From assembly GCA_003194525.1 (NCBI GenBank), contig NBIV01000005.1, forward strand, positions 372,001 through 436,000: DNA of 64,000 nt, given 5' to 3'. This document shows positions 50,112 to 58,227 of this stretch, piece by piece. Made by a program: the position numbers and the translations under genes. Every line of letters starts with the position of its first letter. Position 1 is the first letter of the stretch. The notes below the pieces were generated by a model that made no database searches, was not told the origin of the DNA, and saw only the letters and a program-made list of their open reading frames with translations. The stretch comes from Gracilariopsis chorda (Eukaryota > Rhodophyta > Florideophyceae > Gracilariales > Gracilariaceae).

Positions 50112-50917
50112 CGCGGCACGGGATGGACTTTGGTTGTGAAGGGAGGGGGGGATGGAAGAAGAGCGCAACAAAAATAACGACGACGATATAAACAAAGCAC
50201 GCAGCCTGAATGGCGCCACACAACACGTCAACCGTTTGACAAGGCCCAAAGGCGAAGGCAATGCACGGTCGGCAAGGTACCGTTGGTACCGAGGGGTATC
50301 CGGCTATGAACACGTGCTGGAGGCACAACGTACTCCAAAGCAAAGCGTGCAAAAACGCCCAAATTGCGCACATAGCGAGCGCGCGAGCACTCCGTTTCGT
50401 TAGACGGCGCCAGCGCCAGACACGCAACGGCACGAGACAGCGACAAAAAGTGGTGCGCGTCGCACACAGCAGTCCACTCGGACGAGATTCACACACGGTG
50501 CACGCAAAAACGGGTAAAACGCCGTGCACGCATTGGTGCATTTCGTCGAACAAACACTATCGCCCCAACGTCTACGTCACGCCGCGCGCGAGAATCACCC
50601 CCCCCAGTTACGTAACTGGACAATCACATTCAATCCCAACAACCCCCTCATCCGCTGCATTCATTCTGCCCTAAACCAACTGTAAGCACGCTGTAAGTCC
50701 TGTCACGCGCTTCCAGCCAGCTGCCAATCTCCGCTGCGTCGAGCGCTGTGGCGCCATGTGGCGCGCGAATAGCAGCCGTACACGTCCGCCACGTGGTCAC
50801 GTTCCGCCTCCGCGAATCTCCCGAACCGTCGCTATTACATCCCGTCGCTTGCATTATGCACCTTTCCCCTCCGTTCTCCGACCCGTCCAACGCTCCATAA
50901 AGCCTCTTCCCACCGAC
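50112..50917. other. Divergent intergenic region
   Basis: About 800 bases between the giant membrane protein and the DUF4079 gene. Frames of both genes extend into it without better starts. No other feature is seen. Confidence 0.3.
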
Positions 50918-51562
50918 ATGAGCAGCGCCTTCATCACCGCCACCCCTTTGCTCACGCCCAAATCTAGCCGCAGAGCTTCCCTCTGCACCCGTCGAAATGC
51001 CCCCTACACCACCGTGCGTCCCGCACTTCGCATGGCTCTAGACCCCAATCTCCCCACCCACCTTCTGGCCGCCAATCCCGTCTGGCTCACCAAAGTCGCC
51101 GATGCAATCGCCACACTCAATCTTCCCAAGTGGCTTGTAGAGTGGGGTCATCCAGGCATGATGGCCTTCATGGTTCTAGGAATGGGCACGCCCGGTGCGT
51201 ACATTGGCTGGCAAGGCCGTCTAAACCCCGACAAACGCGCCGGAGTAGCCCAGAAAAGGTTGCACGAGAACATCATGATTGCCTTCTTCCTTCTCGCCTT
51301 CCTAGGAGGCACAGGCGGTACGCTTTCCGTAGCCATGCAGGGCTACGACATATGGCAATCTCCGCATTTCATATCATCCGCTGTCGTACTGGCTATGCTA
51401 GCTGTCAATTCCACTCTTGCCTACTCAGGTTTCACCATTGGCAATGACGGCACTCCAAAGGGACGCTTGCAGGGTCGCAAGCTTCATGCCTACTTTGGCA
51501 TAGCCACAATGCTAGCCTTTCTCGTGCACGGCGCGCTCGGTGCCTTGATCCTTCTAGGGTAA
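50918..51562 (+). CDS. DUF4079 plastid membrane protein
   Basis: A 214-residue protein from ATG 50918 (context GACATGAGC). The first 40 residues are a Ser/Thr/Arg-rich transit peptide. Four hydrophobic segments follow: WGHPGMMAFMVLGMGTPGAY, MIAFFLLAFLGGTGGTLSVA, FISSAVVLAMLAVNSTLAYS, and YFGIATMLAFLVHGALGALI. Conserved His residues (GHPG, LHENIM, KLHAYFG) fit the family, found in cyanobacteria, algae and plants and unrelated to known enzymes. It is probably a thylakoid or envelope protein of unknown job. The frame is open to an ATG at 50756, but the later ATG gives the better transit peptide. Confidence 0.8.
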   Translation: MSSAFITATPLLTPKSSRRASLCTRRNAPYTTVRPALRMALDPNLPTHLLAANPVWLTKVADAIATLNLPKWLVEWGHPGMMAFMVLGMGTPGAYIGWQGRLNPDKRAGVAQKRLHENIMIAFFLLAFLGGTGGTLSVAMQGYDIWQSPHFISSAVVLAMLAVNSTLAYSGFTIGNDGTPKGRLQGRKLHAYFGIATMLAFLVHGALGALILLG

Positions 51563-51755
51563 ACCTCAAAAGCCCTTTCCACACGTTGTGCTCCTCGTGC
51601 GCTACAGCACCTTCTCACCTTCACCCGTTGTCGCAACCTTTGTTAGATACGTCCCACAATTTTGATCCTTGTGCACCGCTCAATTCACTGCGCCCATAAC
51701 CAGGCCCTCTCAGCAACAAATAAAACGGCCGCACAACTCTTTTCTTTTATTCTAG

Positions 51756-54700
51756 TTACAGTTTCCGATTACGAGCACTTCGCCGAACCACACCTCGAGT
51801 GGGCAGTGGCCCACTGCTTTTTTGCTTCTCAGCACTCTTCGTCCGTCGCTTGCGACTACCTTTTCGCGCCACCTGTTTTCTTCCTGCGTCTCTTGATTCC
51901 TCTTTGATCTCTCGCGTTCCCTTTTCCTTTGGTACAGTATCTACAAACATATCATCTGCTGGCGTTTCCACATCTCTCCATTCTTGTTTCGGACTCTCCT
52001 CAACCCCATTCGCTTTCATCTCATCCCCGACATGTGCGCCCTCATCGCCTTTTGAATGCCGTGGCCGTTTCAAATTTTCCTCATCTTCCTTTGCAACCGC
52101 GTCTGCAGCGTCTTGCACGTCTGTGAGCTCGGGAATCGATGGTAAGCCATCATCGACTTCCTGAGAGCTTCGCTTCTTCCCTCGAGATTCCCGTTTCGAT
52201 CTTCTCAACGGTGTTTCACGTTTCTGTACAGCAACCTCACTCTCTGCGTCATTAGTCTTTGTAGCTATAGCCGCAAGTCGCTCCGAAAGCTTTGCTTCCT
52301 TGCCTTCAGATTTCACCACTCGAGAACGTCGTTTCCTTGCTCGAGCAGAGCTCGGCGCGCTCGATACCTTCACATCCGTGATCACGTGGCTTGGTGTGCT
52401 CTTTGTTGACTCGATGGCTTCCTTGTCATCCAGTTTTCTCGCAAGTTCTACGAGTGAAGGTCTAACTACATCTGTTTCTTCCGCTTTGCGATTCACAGCT
52501 TGGAACATATCTGCAGGAAGCGCAACACGCCCAGGATGCTCGGACAGATTCCATTTTCTACCAGCTTGCTTCTTCCTGAGAATAGCCCCTGCTATTCTTG
52601 AAAGCTCAATTACAAATTCGGTTGCCCGTCCGTGCTTTCCGTCGAAATCGGATGCAACCTGAGCAATGGAAAGGCTCTCGATATACTCATTCAGAATTCC
52701 TGCGTGTTCGTTTGACTCTAACAACCGGTCAAGGAACAGCTCCAAGCACTTTCTAGACTCAGCGAAGCCGGATTCTTGATCGATTTCAACTCCAGGGAGA
52801 TGTGCGAGAGACCATATTAAATCTGCAACTGCTGATTCGGGAAGAAATTGCAGATTTGTAGGCTTCCCTTGCTGTCGAGCATGGTTGTACACTCTCCTTC
52901 TATATCGGAAAATAGCTGCTAAGAACGATCGAGCCTGTGCAAAGTTCTCAACAACAGGTTCAACAGCCATCAATGCCAGAGCCACCGACCATCGTAACGG
53001 CAACACTTTCCTGACGATTCCATTAAATACGCTCTTCGCGAATGAAAGACGCACTACCGGGCTCTCATCCTGAGCAAGGAGCAGCGCAGATACAAATACA
53101 TTGGGCGTGATGCGTCTGAAACATCTTTTTTGTCTTGAGAGGTACAATATCGCCCGTCCCGCGCTCAACCTAGCAATGGCATAAACGGCCTTTTCGGAGG
53201 AGCTGCGGTGACTTTGTTGTTGATCTAAGCTCCCAGTTGGTTCTTCCTTCTCATCCTCTTGTTTTAATTCCTCCTTGACCATTGTCTCATCTCCAGGTGT
53301 ATCCTTGAATGCACCGGAGAGGGAGAACACGTCTCCATGCTTTTCGTCAGTTATCCGCAAGAGTATATCGATAACAGCAAGCGTTTCTTCCTCATCTTGA
53401 AACGCCAAACTATAAACAAACAGCTTGATCGCTCGTTGAACAATTTCGGCAGTGTAGAGCGCTCTCTTATCCTGCAAATCAGCGGCAAGAGGGCCTGTAT
53501 TAACTCCAAAAATGTGAGACGACAACAGCGTGTCTTTCATTTTTGTGAGCTCTTCCGTTTGTTTCGCGTCTCCGAAAACAGTTTCATTCGCTGACTGGAT
53601 AACCGCATTCATCGTCCCACTCAGCAATGCTCTTGAGAAATCAAAGCACTCCAAAGCACACGGCCTGAAGCTCTTCGGAGCGTGCTTGGCCAGCTGAGTG
53701 AGAGCCGCGACCGGCGCAATGATGGCTTCAATATCCCCCGTGAATGAGTCAAGCTTCGATGTGAGATCCTTACCAAGTTTTAACAGATCTTCAGGTGGTT
53801 TTCTGTTCACGTGGATGAACGCTCGACATCCCCATTTTGACAAAAGCGCACCTCGATCCGGACGTATCAGAACATCTGTTGTCATGTATCGGCGAACAGT
53901 TTCCAGTAAGTCTTTGTCCTTTGCTTCAGAACAAGTCTCGAGAGGCAGCTGACAAAGAAGCCGTAATCCACAAAGAATGACATCAGCACTCGAATCGGAA
54001 GCGCTAAGGTCCATACTTATGAGCGATTGAAGCTCGTCGACCTTGTGATCCAAGACAGCGTTACAATCGCTGCCGATGATGTTTAGGAATCGCAAGATTC
54101 CTGGCAAGACGTGCTTTCCACTTTCAGTCGTCATTTGTGTGAGCACCCCACCATTTTCGTCTCCCTCCCATACAGGAACTGAGCTTTCCTCCTTCGCAAT
54201 ATTGCATGCGGCAGAGAAGAAGGACCCGGAAAACACACCAGGACAGCAAACGGGGAATAAATCATGCTGAACAAATTCACCTTCTGCAGACTTTGATCCA
54301 AGCCGCGATACTACATCTTGACGGGCATTGAAAACCTCGGCGTGAGTGGACGAGGGATGGACGGCTTTTAACAATCTGTCAAATATCTTTAAATCGGCTG
54401 CAGTTGCCAGACTCATGCAAAGCTTCTGACACGACTCCAAACTGCCAGGAGAGCCGAGTCTAGTGTACATAAGAGAAGCGAGTTCAAAGGCAAGGTTGCG
54501 AAGCTCAATGGTGGGAGCTGCCATCGCTGGGCTGCCCTTTTGTTCGCCATGTTGCGGTCGCTTCGAAAACGTTTGGTGAGCTTGAGCAGGTTCACTATCA
54601 TCGCGAGCAACGCTTGTGGCAGACTTTCTTGACTTTTGTCGAAAGTGTGCAATGGTGATGAGTTTGGCGCGCGTATTCCACCTGTTCCTCACAATCACCA

Positions 54701-56711
54701 AAAGGTGAGAAAACACAGACTCAGAAAGTTGGGAAAGAAAAATGGACAGACGACGCAGACCAGCTCGCGGGCTCACTCCTTCATCCTTGTTAACCGCAGG
54801 AATGTGTTCAAAGATAAGCCTTTCAATGCCCTGCACAGTACTTTGATCGCCTGCGTCACTCAGTGCCATATGAGAGCGAATGAGCACGTCGGGAAGCCAC
54901 GATAAGTTGAGCATGCGCGTCTCCAAAACATCTTGTTGCGAGGATGGTTCCATAGATGTTCGGGCTCGAGTTTTGTTGCCGTTTTCCACGCTGGAGTCGC
55001 TTTTGGCTTGCCAATCCATGGAATGATTCGCATCACCCCGTGGCTCCATCAGCGAGGACGGTCGGCTGTACGACGGATTGGGGTTGGTGAAAAGGTGGCA
55101 AATCTGCGCCAGCGCAGCTTTTCGTACTTGCGCCTTGCGGTCACACAAGCGCGACGCCAAAACGCGCAGCAAAGAATCACTAGCGCGATGAAAACACTTG
55201 CCCACAGATTCCAAAGCAACGCACCGTACATGATCATCCTTATCAATAGCTCTATCCTCAAGCATTTTGATAAGGTCGTGCGCATGTTTCGGGTGTGACA
55301 CAATCAAAGCTCCCAACGACATGGCCACCTGAGCTCGAATGTGTGCGTTTACATCCCTCTGTCTGTTGAGGAACTCGGCGAACAGGGAAGGGTAAGAATC
55401 GATAACATCCACTCTCGAAGTGAACAAGCGCGCAAGAATTTGCACACTTGCCAGTCGAATGTTGTGATCCGACGACTCTAACAGCGTTTCCAAGCTTGGA
55501 ATGACGTATATGAGCACGTCCGGAGCGATTCGATTGATGGACACGAGAAGCTGCGCAATATGCTCATGGTGCTCTGACAGGTGTGGTTTGAGAGAGGCGT
55601 CATCGTCGGTGAGGCGTCTCTTACCGGGGCTCTTTCTGCGAGAGGGGTGCTTCTTCTCCGGTGTGCCAAGACCCTTGACTGTTTGCAAACAACGAAGCGA
55701 CTCATTAAGCATACTGCAAAGCGGGACTTGAACAAAACCGCTAGCGCCGTACAAGACACTTTCGGCCAATGCGACAGCGGCGGTAGAATATCGTAAAGCT
55801 GGTACAAGGGGAGCTATCATGGCGTCAAGCACGTCCTTTCTCAAGCCGTCCGCCTCGTCCAAGAGCGATATCAAAATGGCGGCCAGATATTGCCTGCTCT
55901 TCTCGGACTGATGCGAACGTACAATGGCGTAAAAACAAGCAAACACATCACATACAAAAGCGTCATCGTCGCAGAAGATGACAAAGGTCTTCACGGTTGC
56001 CAGTTGCTCCAACAGCGAAAAGCGAAACGACTCGAACGGGTCGCTTGAAGAAACGAGAACGGCAAGCTGTTCAATGAACAAGGAACTGAGTTGAGCCAGT
56101 TTCCGTTGCGACACGGGTGGGTCGGGGGCGCAGATTCGCAGCAACTCAGCCATACAACAGGCTGTGAAGAGCTTGACGGCATCATCATGATGCGTGATGA
56201 AGCGGTCAGTAGACAAAGCATCTGCCAAAGCCGGAAAGTCATCGGCGTGGTGCGGTTGACGCTGCGGCAATCTGTTGGAGTCTCCGCTACCAGGCGAGCG
56301 ACCAGCCGCTTCAACGAGGTTGACGACGGTGTGCAAGCGGGACAAGAGCGCTCTCAAAGCGGCGAGCAAGGCGACGTCGGGCAGTTGAATAGCGCGATGC
56401 GCCCAATGCGCCGAGAGCGCAGGCACATGCGACGCGGGTTGAGACGGGGTTGAAAGCGACGGTGAGTGCTGCAGAGAGGGGGTTTCAGTGGCCGAGGAAA
56501 GCGGGGTGCGGTCGTTAAGGTGGGTGTTTGCGGCGACGTGATGGGCGGCAATGCGCTCAAAGTGGGCGCGACGTCTGGCCAGGTCGCGCGTGCAGCGGAG
56601 TGAGTGGCGGAAGGAAGCGCGACGCAGTCGGCGCGGCGGGGTTTGAGGGCTTTGCAGCGCGGGGTGCTCGGCGGTGCGGGCGGCGGCGGCGGCGCGCGGA
56701 CGACGCGGCAT
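51756..56711 (-). CDS. PDS5: PDS5-like cohesin regulator
   Basis: A 1651-residue HEAT-repeat protein. The PDS5 signature near residue 180 is HHDDAVKLFTACCMAELLRI followed by CAPDPPVSQRKL, then SLLEQLATVKTFVIF. HEAT units follow (NAHIRAQVAMSLGALIVSHP, KDDHVRCVALESVGKCF, KAQVRKAALAQICHLF). Single large exon. The first 110 residues are Arg/Ala/Pro/Ser-rich, and the last 200 are Lys/Glu/Ser-rich, ending RRSARNRKL, as in the chromatin-binding tails of PDS5. It regulates sister-chromatid cohesion with WAPL and Eco1. The frame is continuous over 5 kb. Confidence 0.88.
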   Translation of the reverse strand: MPRRPRAAAAARTAEHPALQSPQTPPRRLRRASFRHSLRCTRDLARRRAHFERIAAHHVAANTHLNDRTPLSSATETPSLQHSPSLSTPSQPASHVPALSAHWAHRAIQLPDVALLAALRALLSRLHTVVNLVEAAGRSPGSGDSNRLPQRQPHHADDFPALADALSTDRFITHHDDAVKLFTACCMAELLRICAPDPPVSQRKLAQLSSLFIEQLAVLVSSSDPFESFRFSLLEQLATVKTFVIFCDDDAFVCDVFACFYAIVRSHQSEKSRQYLAAILISLLDEADGLRKDVLDAMIAPLVPALRYSTAAVALAESVLYGASGFVQVPLCSMLNESLRCLQTVKGLGTPEKKHPSRRKSPGKRRLTDDDASLKPHLSEHHEHIAQLLVSINRIAPDVLIYVIPSLETLLESSDHNIRLASVQILARLFTSRVDVIDSYPSLFAEFLNRQRDVNAHIRAQVAMSLGALIVSHPKHAHDLIKMLEDRAIDKDDHVRCVALESVGKCFHRASDSLLRVLASRLCDRKAQVRKAALAQICHLFTNPNPSYSRPSSLMEPRGDANHSMDWQAKSDSSVENGNKTRARTSMEPSSQQDVLETRMLNLSWLPDVLIRSHMALSDAGDQSTVQGIERLIFEHIPAVNKDEGVSPRAGLRRLSIFLSQLSESVFSHLLVIVRNRWNTRAKLITIAHFRQKSRKSATSVARDDSEPAQAHQTFSKRPQHGEQKGSPAMAAPTIELRNLAFELASLMYTRLGSPGSLESCQKLCMSLATAADLKIFDRLLKAVHPSSTHAEVFNARQDVVSRLGSKSAEGEFVQHDLFPVCCPGVFSGSFFSAACNIAKEESSVPVWEGDENGGVLTQMTTESGKHVLPGILRFLNIIGSDCNAVLDHKVDELQSLISMDLSASDSSADVILCGLRLLCQLPLETCSEAKDKDLLETVRRYMTTDVLIRPDRGALLSKWGCRAFIHVNRKPPEDLLKLGKDLTSKLDSFTGDIEAIIAPVAALTQLAKHAPKSFRPCALECFDFSRALLSGTMNAVIQSANETVFGDAKQTEELTKMKDTLLSSHIFGVNTGPLAADLQDKRALYTAEIVQRAIKLFVYSLAFQDEEETLAVIDILLRITDEKHGDVFSLSGAFKDTPGDETMVKEELKQEDEKEEPTGSLDQQQSHRSSSEKAVYAIARLSAGRAILYLSRQKRCFRRITPNVFVSALLLAQDESPVVRLSFAKSVFNGIVRKVLPLRWSVALALMAVEPVVENFAQARSFLAAIFRYRRRVYNHARQQGKPTNLQFLPESAVADLIWSLAHLPGVEIDQESGFAESRKCLELFLDRLLESNEHAGILNEYIESLSIAQVASDFDGKHGRATEFVIELSRIAGAILRKKQAGRKWNLSEHPGRVALPADMFQAVNRKAEETDVVRPSLVELARKLDDKEAIESTKSTPSHVITDVKVSSAPSSARARKRRSRVVKSEGKEAKLSERLAAIATKTNDAESEVAVQKRETPLRRSKRESRGKKRSSQEVDDGLPSIPELTDVQDAADAVAKEDEENLKRPRHSKGDEGAHVGDEMKANGVEESPKQEWRDVETPADDMFVDTVPKEKGTREIKEESRDAGRKQVARKGSRKRRTKSAEKQKSSGPLPTRGVVRRSARNRKL

Positions 56712-56973
56712 AGTGACGAAGGCGGGGCGGTGCGAGCTGCGGTATGGGCGAGGCGGTTGGATGGAAGGGGGGAAGTTGGTTGTAAAGGTTTAACGGGCGC
56801 TGTTTTGGCGCGAGGTGTTTCGGTTTTTCGGTTCGCAAAGACTGCGACTGCGAGGATTGGTTGAACAAAAAAGCAGAGAAAAAAGTATGTAGTAGGTAGG
56901 TGTAGGTAGGTAGTGTATTAAAAAGAAAAAGAGTACATCAAAAAACAAGTAACAAAAGGAATGAAACAAAATG

Positions 56974-57258
56974 CTAGTGAGATCTCATGAGTTCCGAAAA
57001 GTAACGATCATCTTCCGACAGTTCCGGACGTTGTGTGAGCACAAATCGCTCGCGTTGATCATTCTGCGCAGCAAATCGAAGTCTAACGCCGTCAATTCGC
57101 TTCCTAGTTGCATTGAGCAGTCGATCCAGCTGCGCGCCCTTTCCCTCCGCCGCGGGCGCAGGCTCGGCAGCGGTGGGCGTGGTGGCGCGCTCATCTTCCT
57201 TCCGGACAGCCGCCCACACAGAAATGGCCTTGAAAGCGTCCACCACAGCGGTGTGACA

Positions 57259-57289
<31 letters not shown>

Positions 57290-57588
57290 CGACGAGGCGG
57301 TCGCTTCTGCGCCACGCGGGTGGACACGCGCGCGCGTGTGACCGTGCGCTTCGGCGCGGCGGCGGGCGCTCTCTTAGGCGCGGGCGCTCTCTTAGGCGCG
57401 GGCGCTCTCTTAGGCGCCGGGTTGCGTTTCGACGAGTAAAAGGACACAAGCGGATCGTGTTTGTCGTGGGAGGCCGGGTGAGTGACGGCAAGCGGAACTT
57501 TGCCGGCCTGACGTTGCTCACGAAGACGGGCGACGGCGTCGCGCTCGGCGCGCGTGAGCACGCTGCCGGGCGTGAAGCAGCACGGCAT
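56974..57588 (-). CDS. Basic APKR-repeat protein, hypothetical
   Basis: A 204-residue protein from ATG 57588. The start MPCCFTPGSVLTRAERDAVA is followed by a basic part with a six-residue repeat PAPKRA (three perfect 18-bp copies, 57364-57418, then variants), a run of nine alanines, and a helix-rich C-terminal part (LDRLLNATRKRIDGVRL). Lys/Arg/Pro/Ala make it resemble a linker-histone tail or an intrinsically disordered nuclear protein, but no domain is recognised. It lies between PDS5 and PRP6 on the same strand. Confidence 0.55.
57364..57418 (-). repeat. Tandem 18-bp coding repeat (PAPKRA x3)
   Basis: Three identical copies of an 18-bp unit (read GGGCGCTCTCTTAGGCGC on the plus strand). Perfect copies at the DNA level point to recent expansion or slippage. 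Confidence 0.85.
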
Positions 57589-57632
57589 AGCAGAGCAGAA
57601 GCGGCAGGCGGAGCGCAAAGCGGAGCGGGCGG

Positions 57633-57668
57633 CAGAATGCACAGAATGCACAGAATGCACAGAATGCA
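57633..57668. repeat. Four tandem copies of a 9-bp unit
   Basis: CAGAATGCA repeated four times without change, just upstream of the basic repeat protein's start on the minus strand. Confidence 0.85.
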
Positions 57669-57893
57669 CAAGACGGGGTGCGCGGAGAATGGCGCGCGGG
57701 CGACGAGCAGCGGGCGAGAAGCGGCACGTTTAAAGCGCGGGGTGGCGGCGGCGTACCATTCATTTAATGAAATGAATGAATTTCATTAGCCGCCCGCGCG
57801 CGGCCAGCCGTTAACTTTTTACTTTGGCAAGCGCGACGTTACGAAAGCGCCGCGTGACGCGAACCGAAATGTGAATGGCTGTACCAGCCGTTG

Positions 57894-57932
57894 AGTGAAA
57901 CGTGTAAAACGTGTAGACGTACACGTTTCACT
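57894..57932. repeat. 13-bp perfect inverted repeat with 13-nt loop
   Basis: Arms 57894-57906 (AGTGAAACGTGTA) and 57920-57932 are exact reverse complements. The loop again contains ACGTGTA. It has the same 13-nt spacing as the hairpins at 10239 and 14889. Confidence 0.85.
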
Positions 57933-58227
57933 GCCAGCTCATGCTCGACCGCAGAGTATCAACTACAATGAGTTTGAATAGGGCGACAGCGCCCATTGCA
58001 ATTATCAGCATGAACGAGGCCAGACAGCGCCCACGCGATCGGGCACAAGCTCGAAGATACAAAAGGCCTAGCCTTAGGCCGAGTAAACCTGATGGAGTCG
58101 AGAGAGCAGCGACGAGCCCAGCATTGTGCTGACCTGTTTGATTGCGCTGAGCCAACTTTGCAGACACATCGCTACGTCATGAATCACTACAATATGACCA
58201 AACGGCGCGTCACGGTCACAGTCACGG

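Larger units (their letters stand above)
57589..58227. other. Intergenic region with short repeats
   Basis: Four 9-bp copies of CAGAATGCA at 57633-57668 and a 13-bp inverted repeat at 57894-57932. A weak membrane-helix frame on the minus strand (57928-58011, MLIIAMGAVALFKLIVV) is too short to call. A NGTCAC 6-mer array runs at 58208-58231. Confidence 0.4.

Noticed and set aside
57928..58167. Small hydrophobic minus-strand ORF downstream of PRP6
   Set aside because: The frame opens at GTG, the first ATG leaves only 27 residues, and no family matches.
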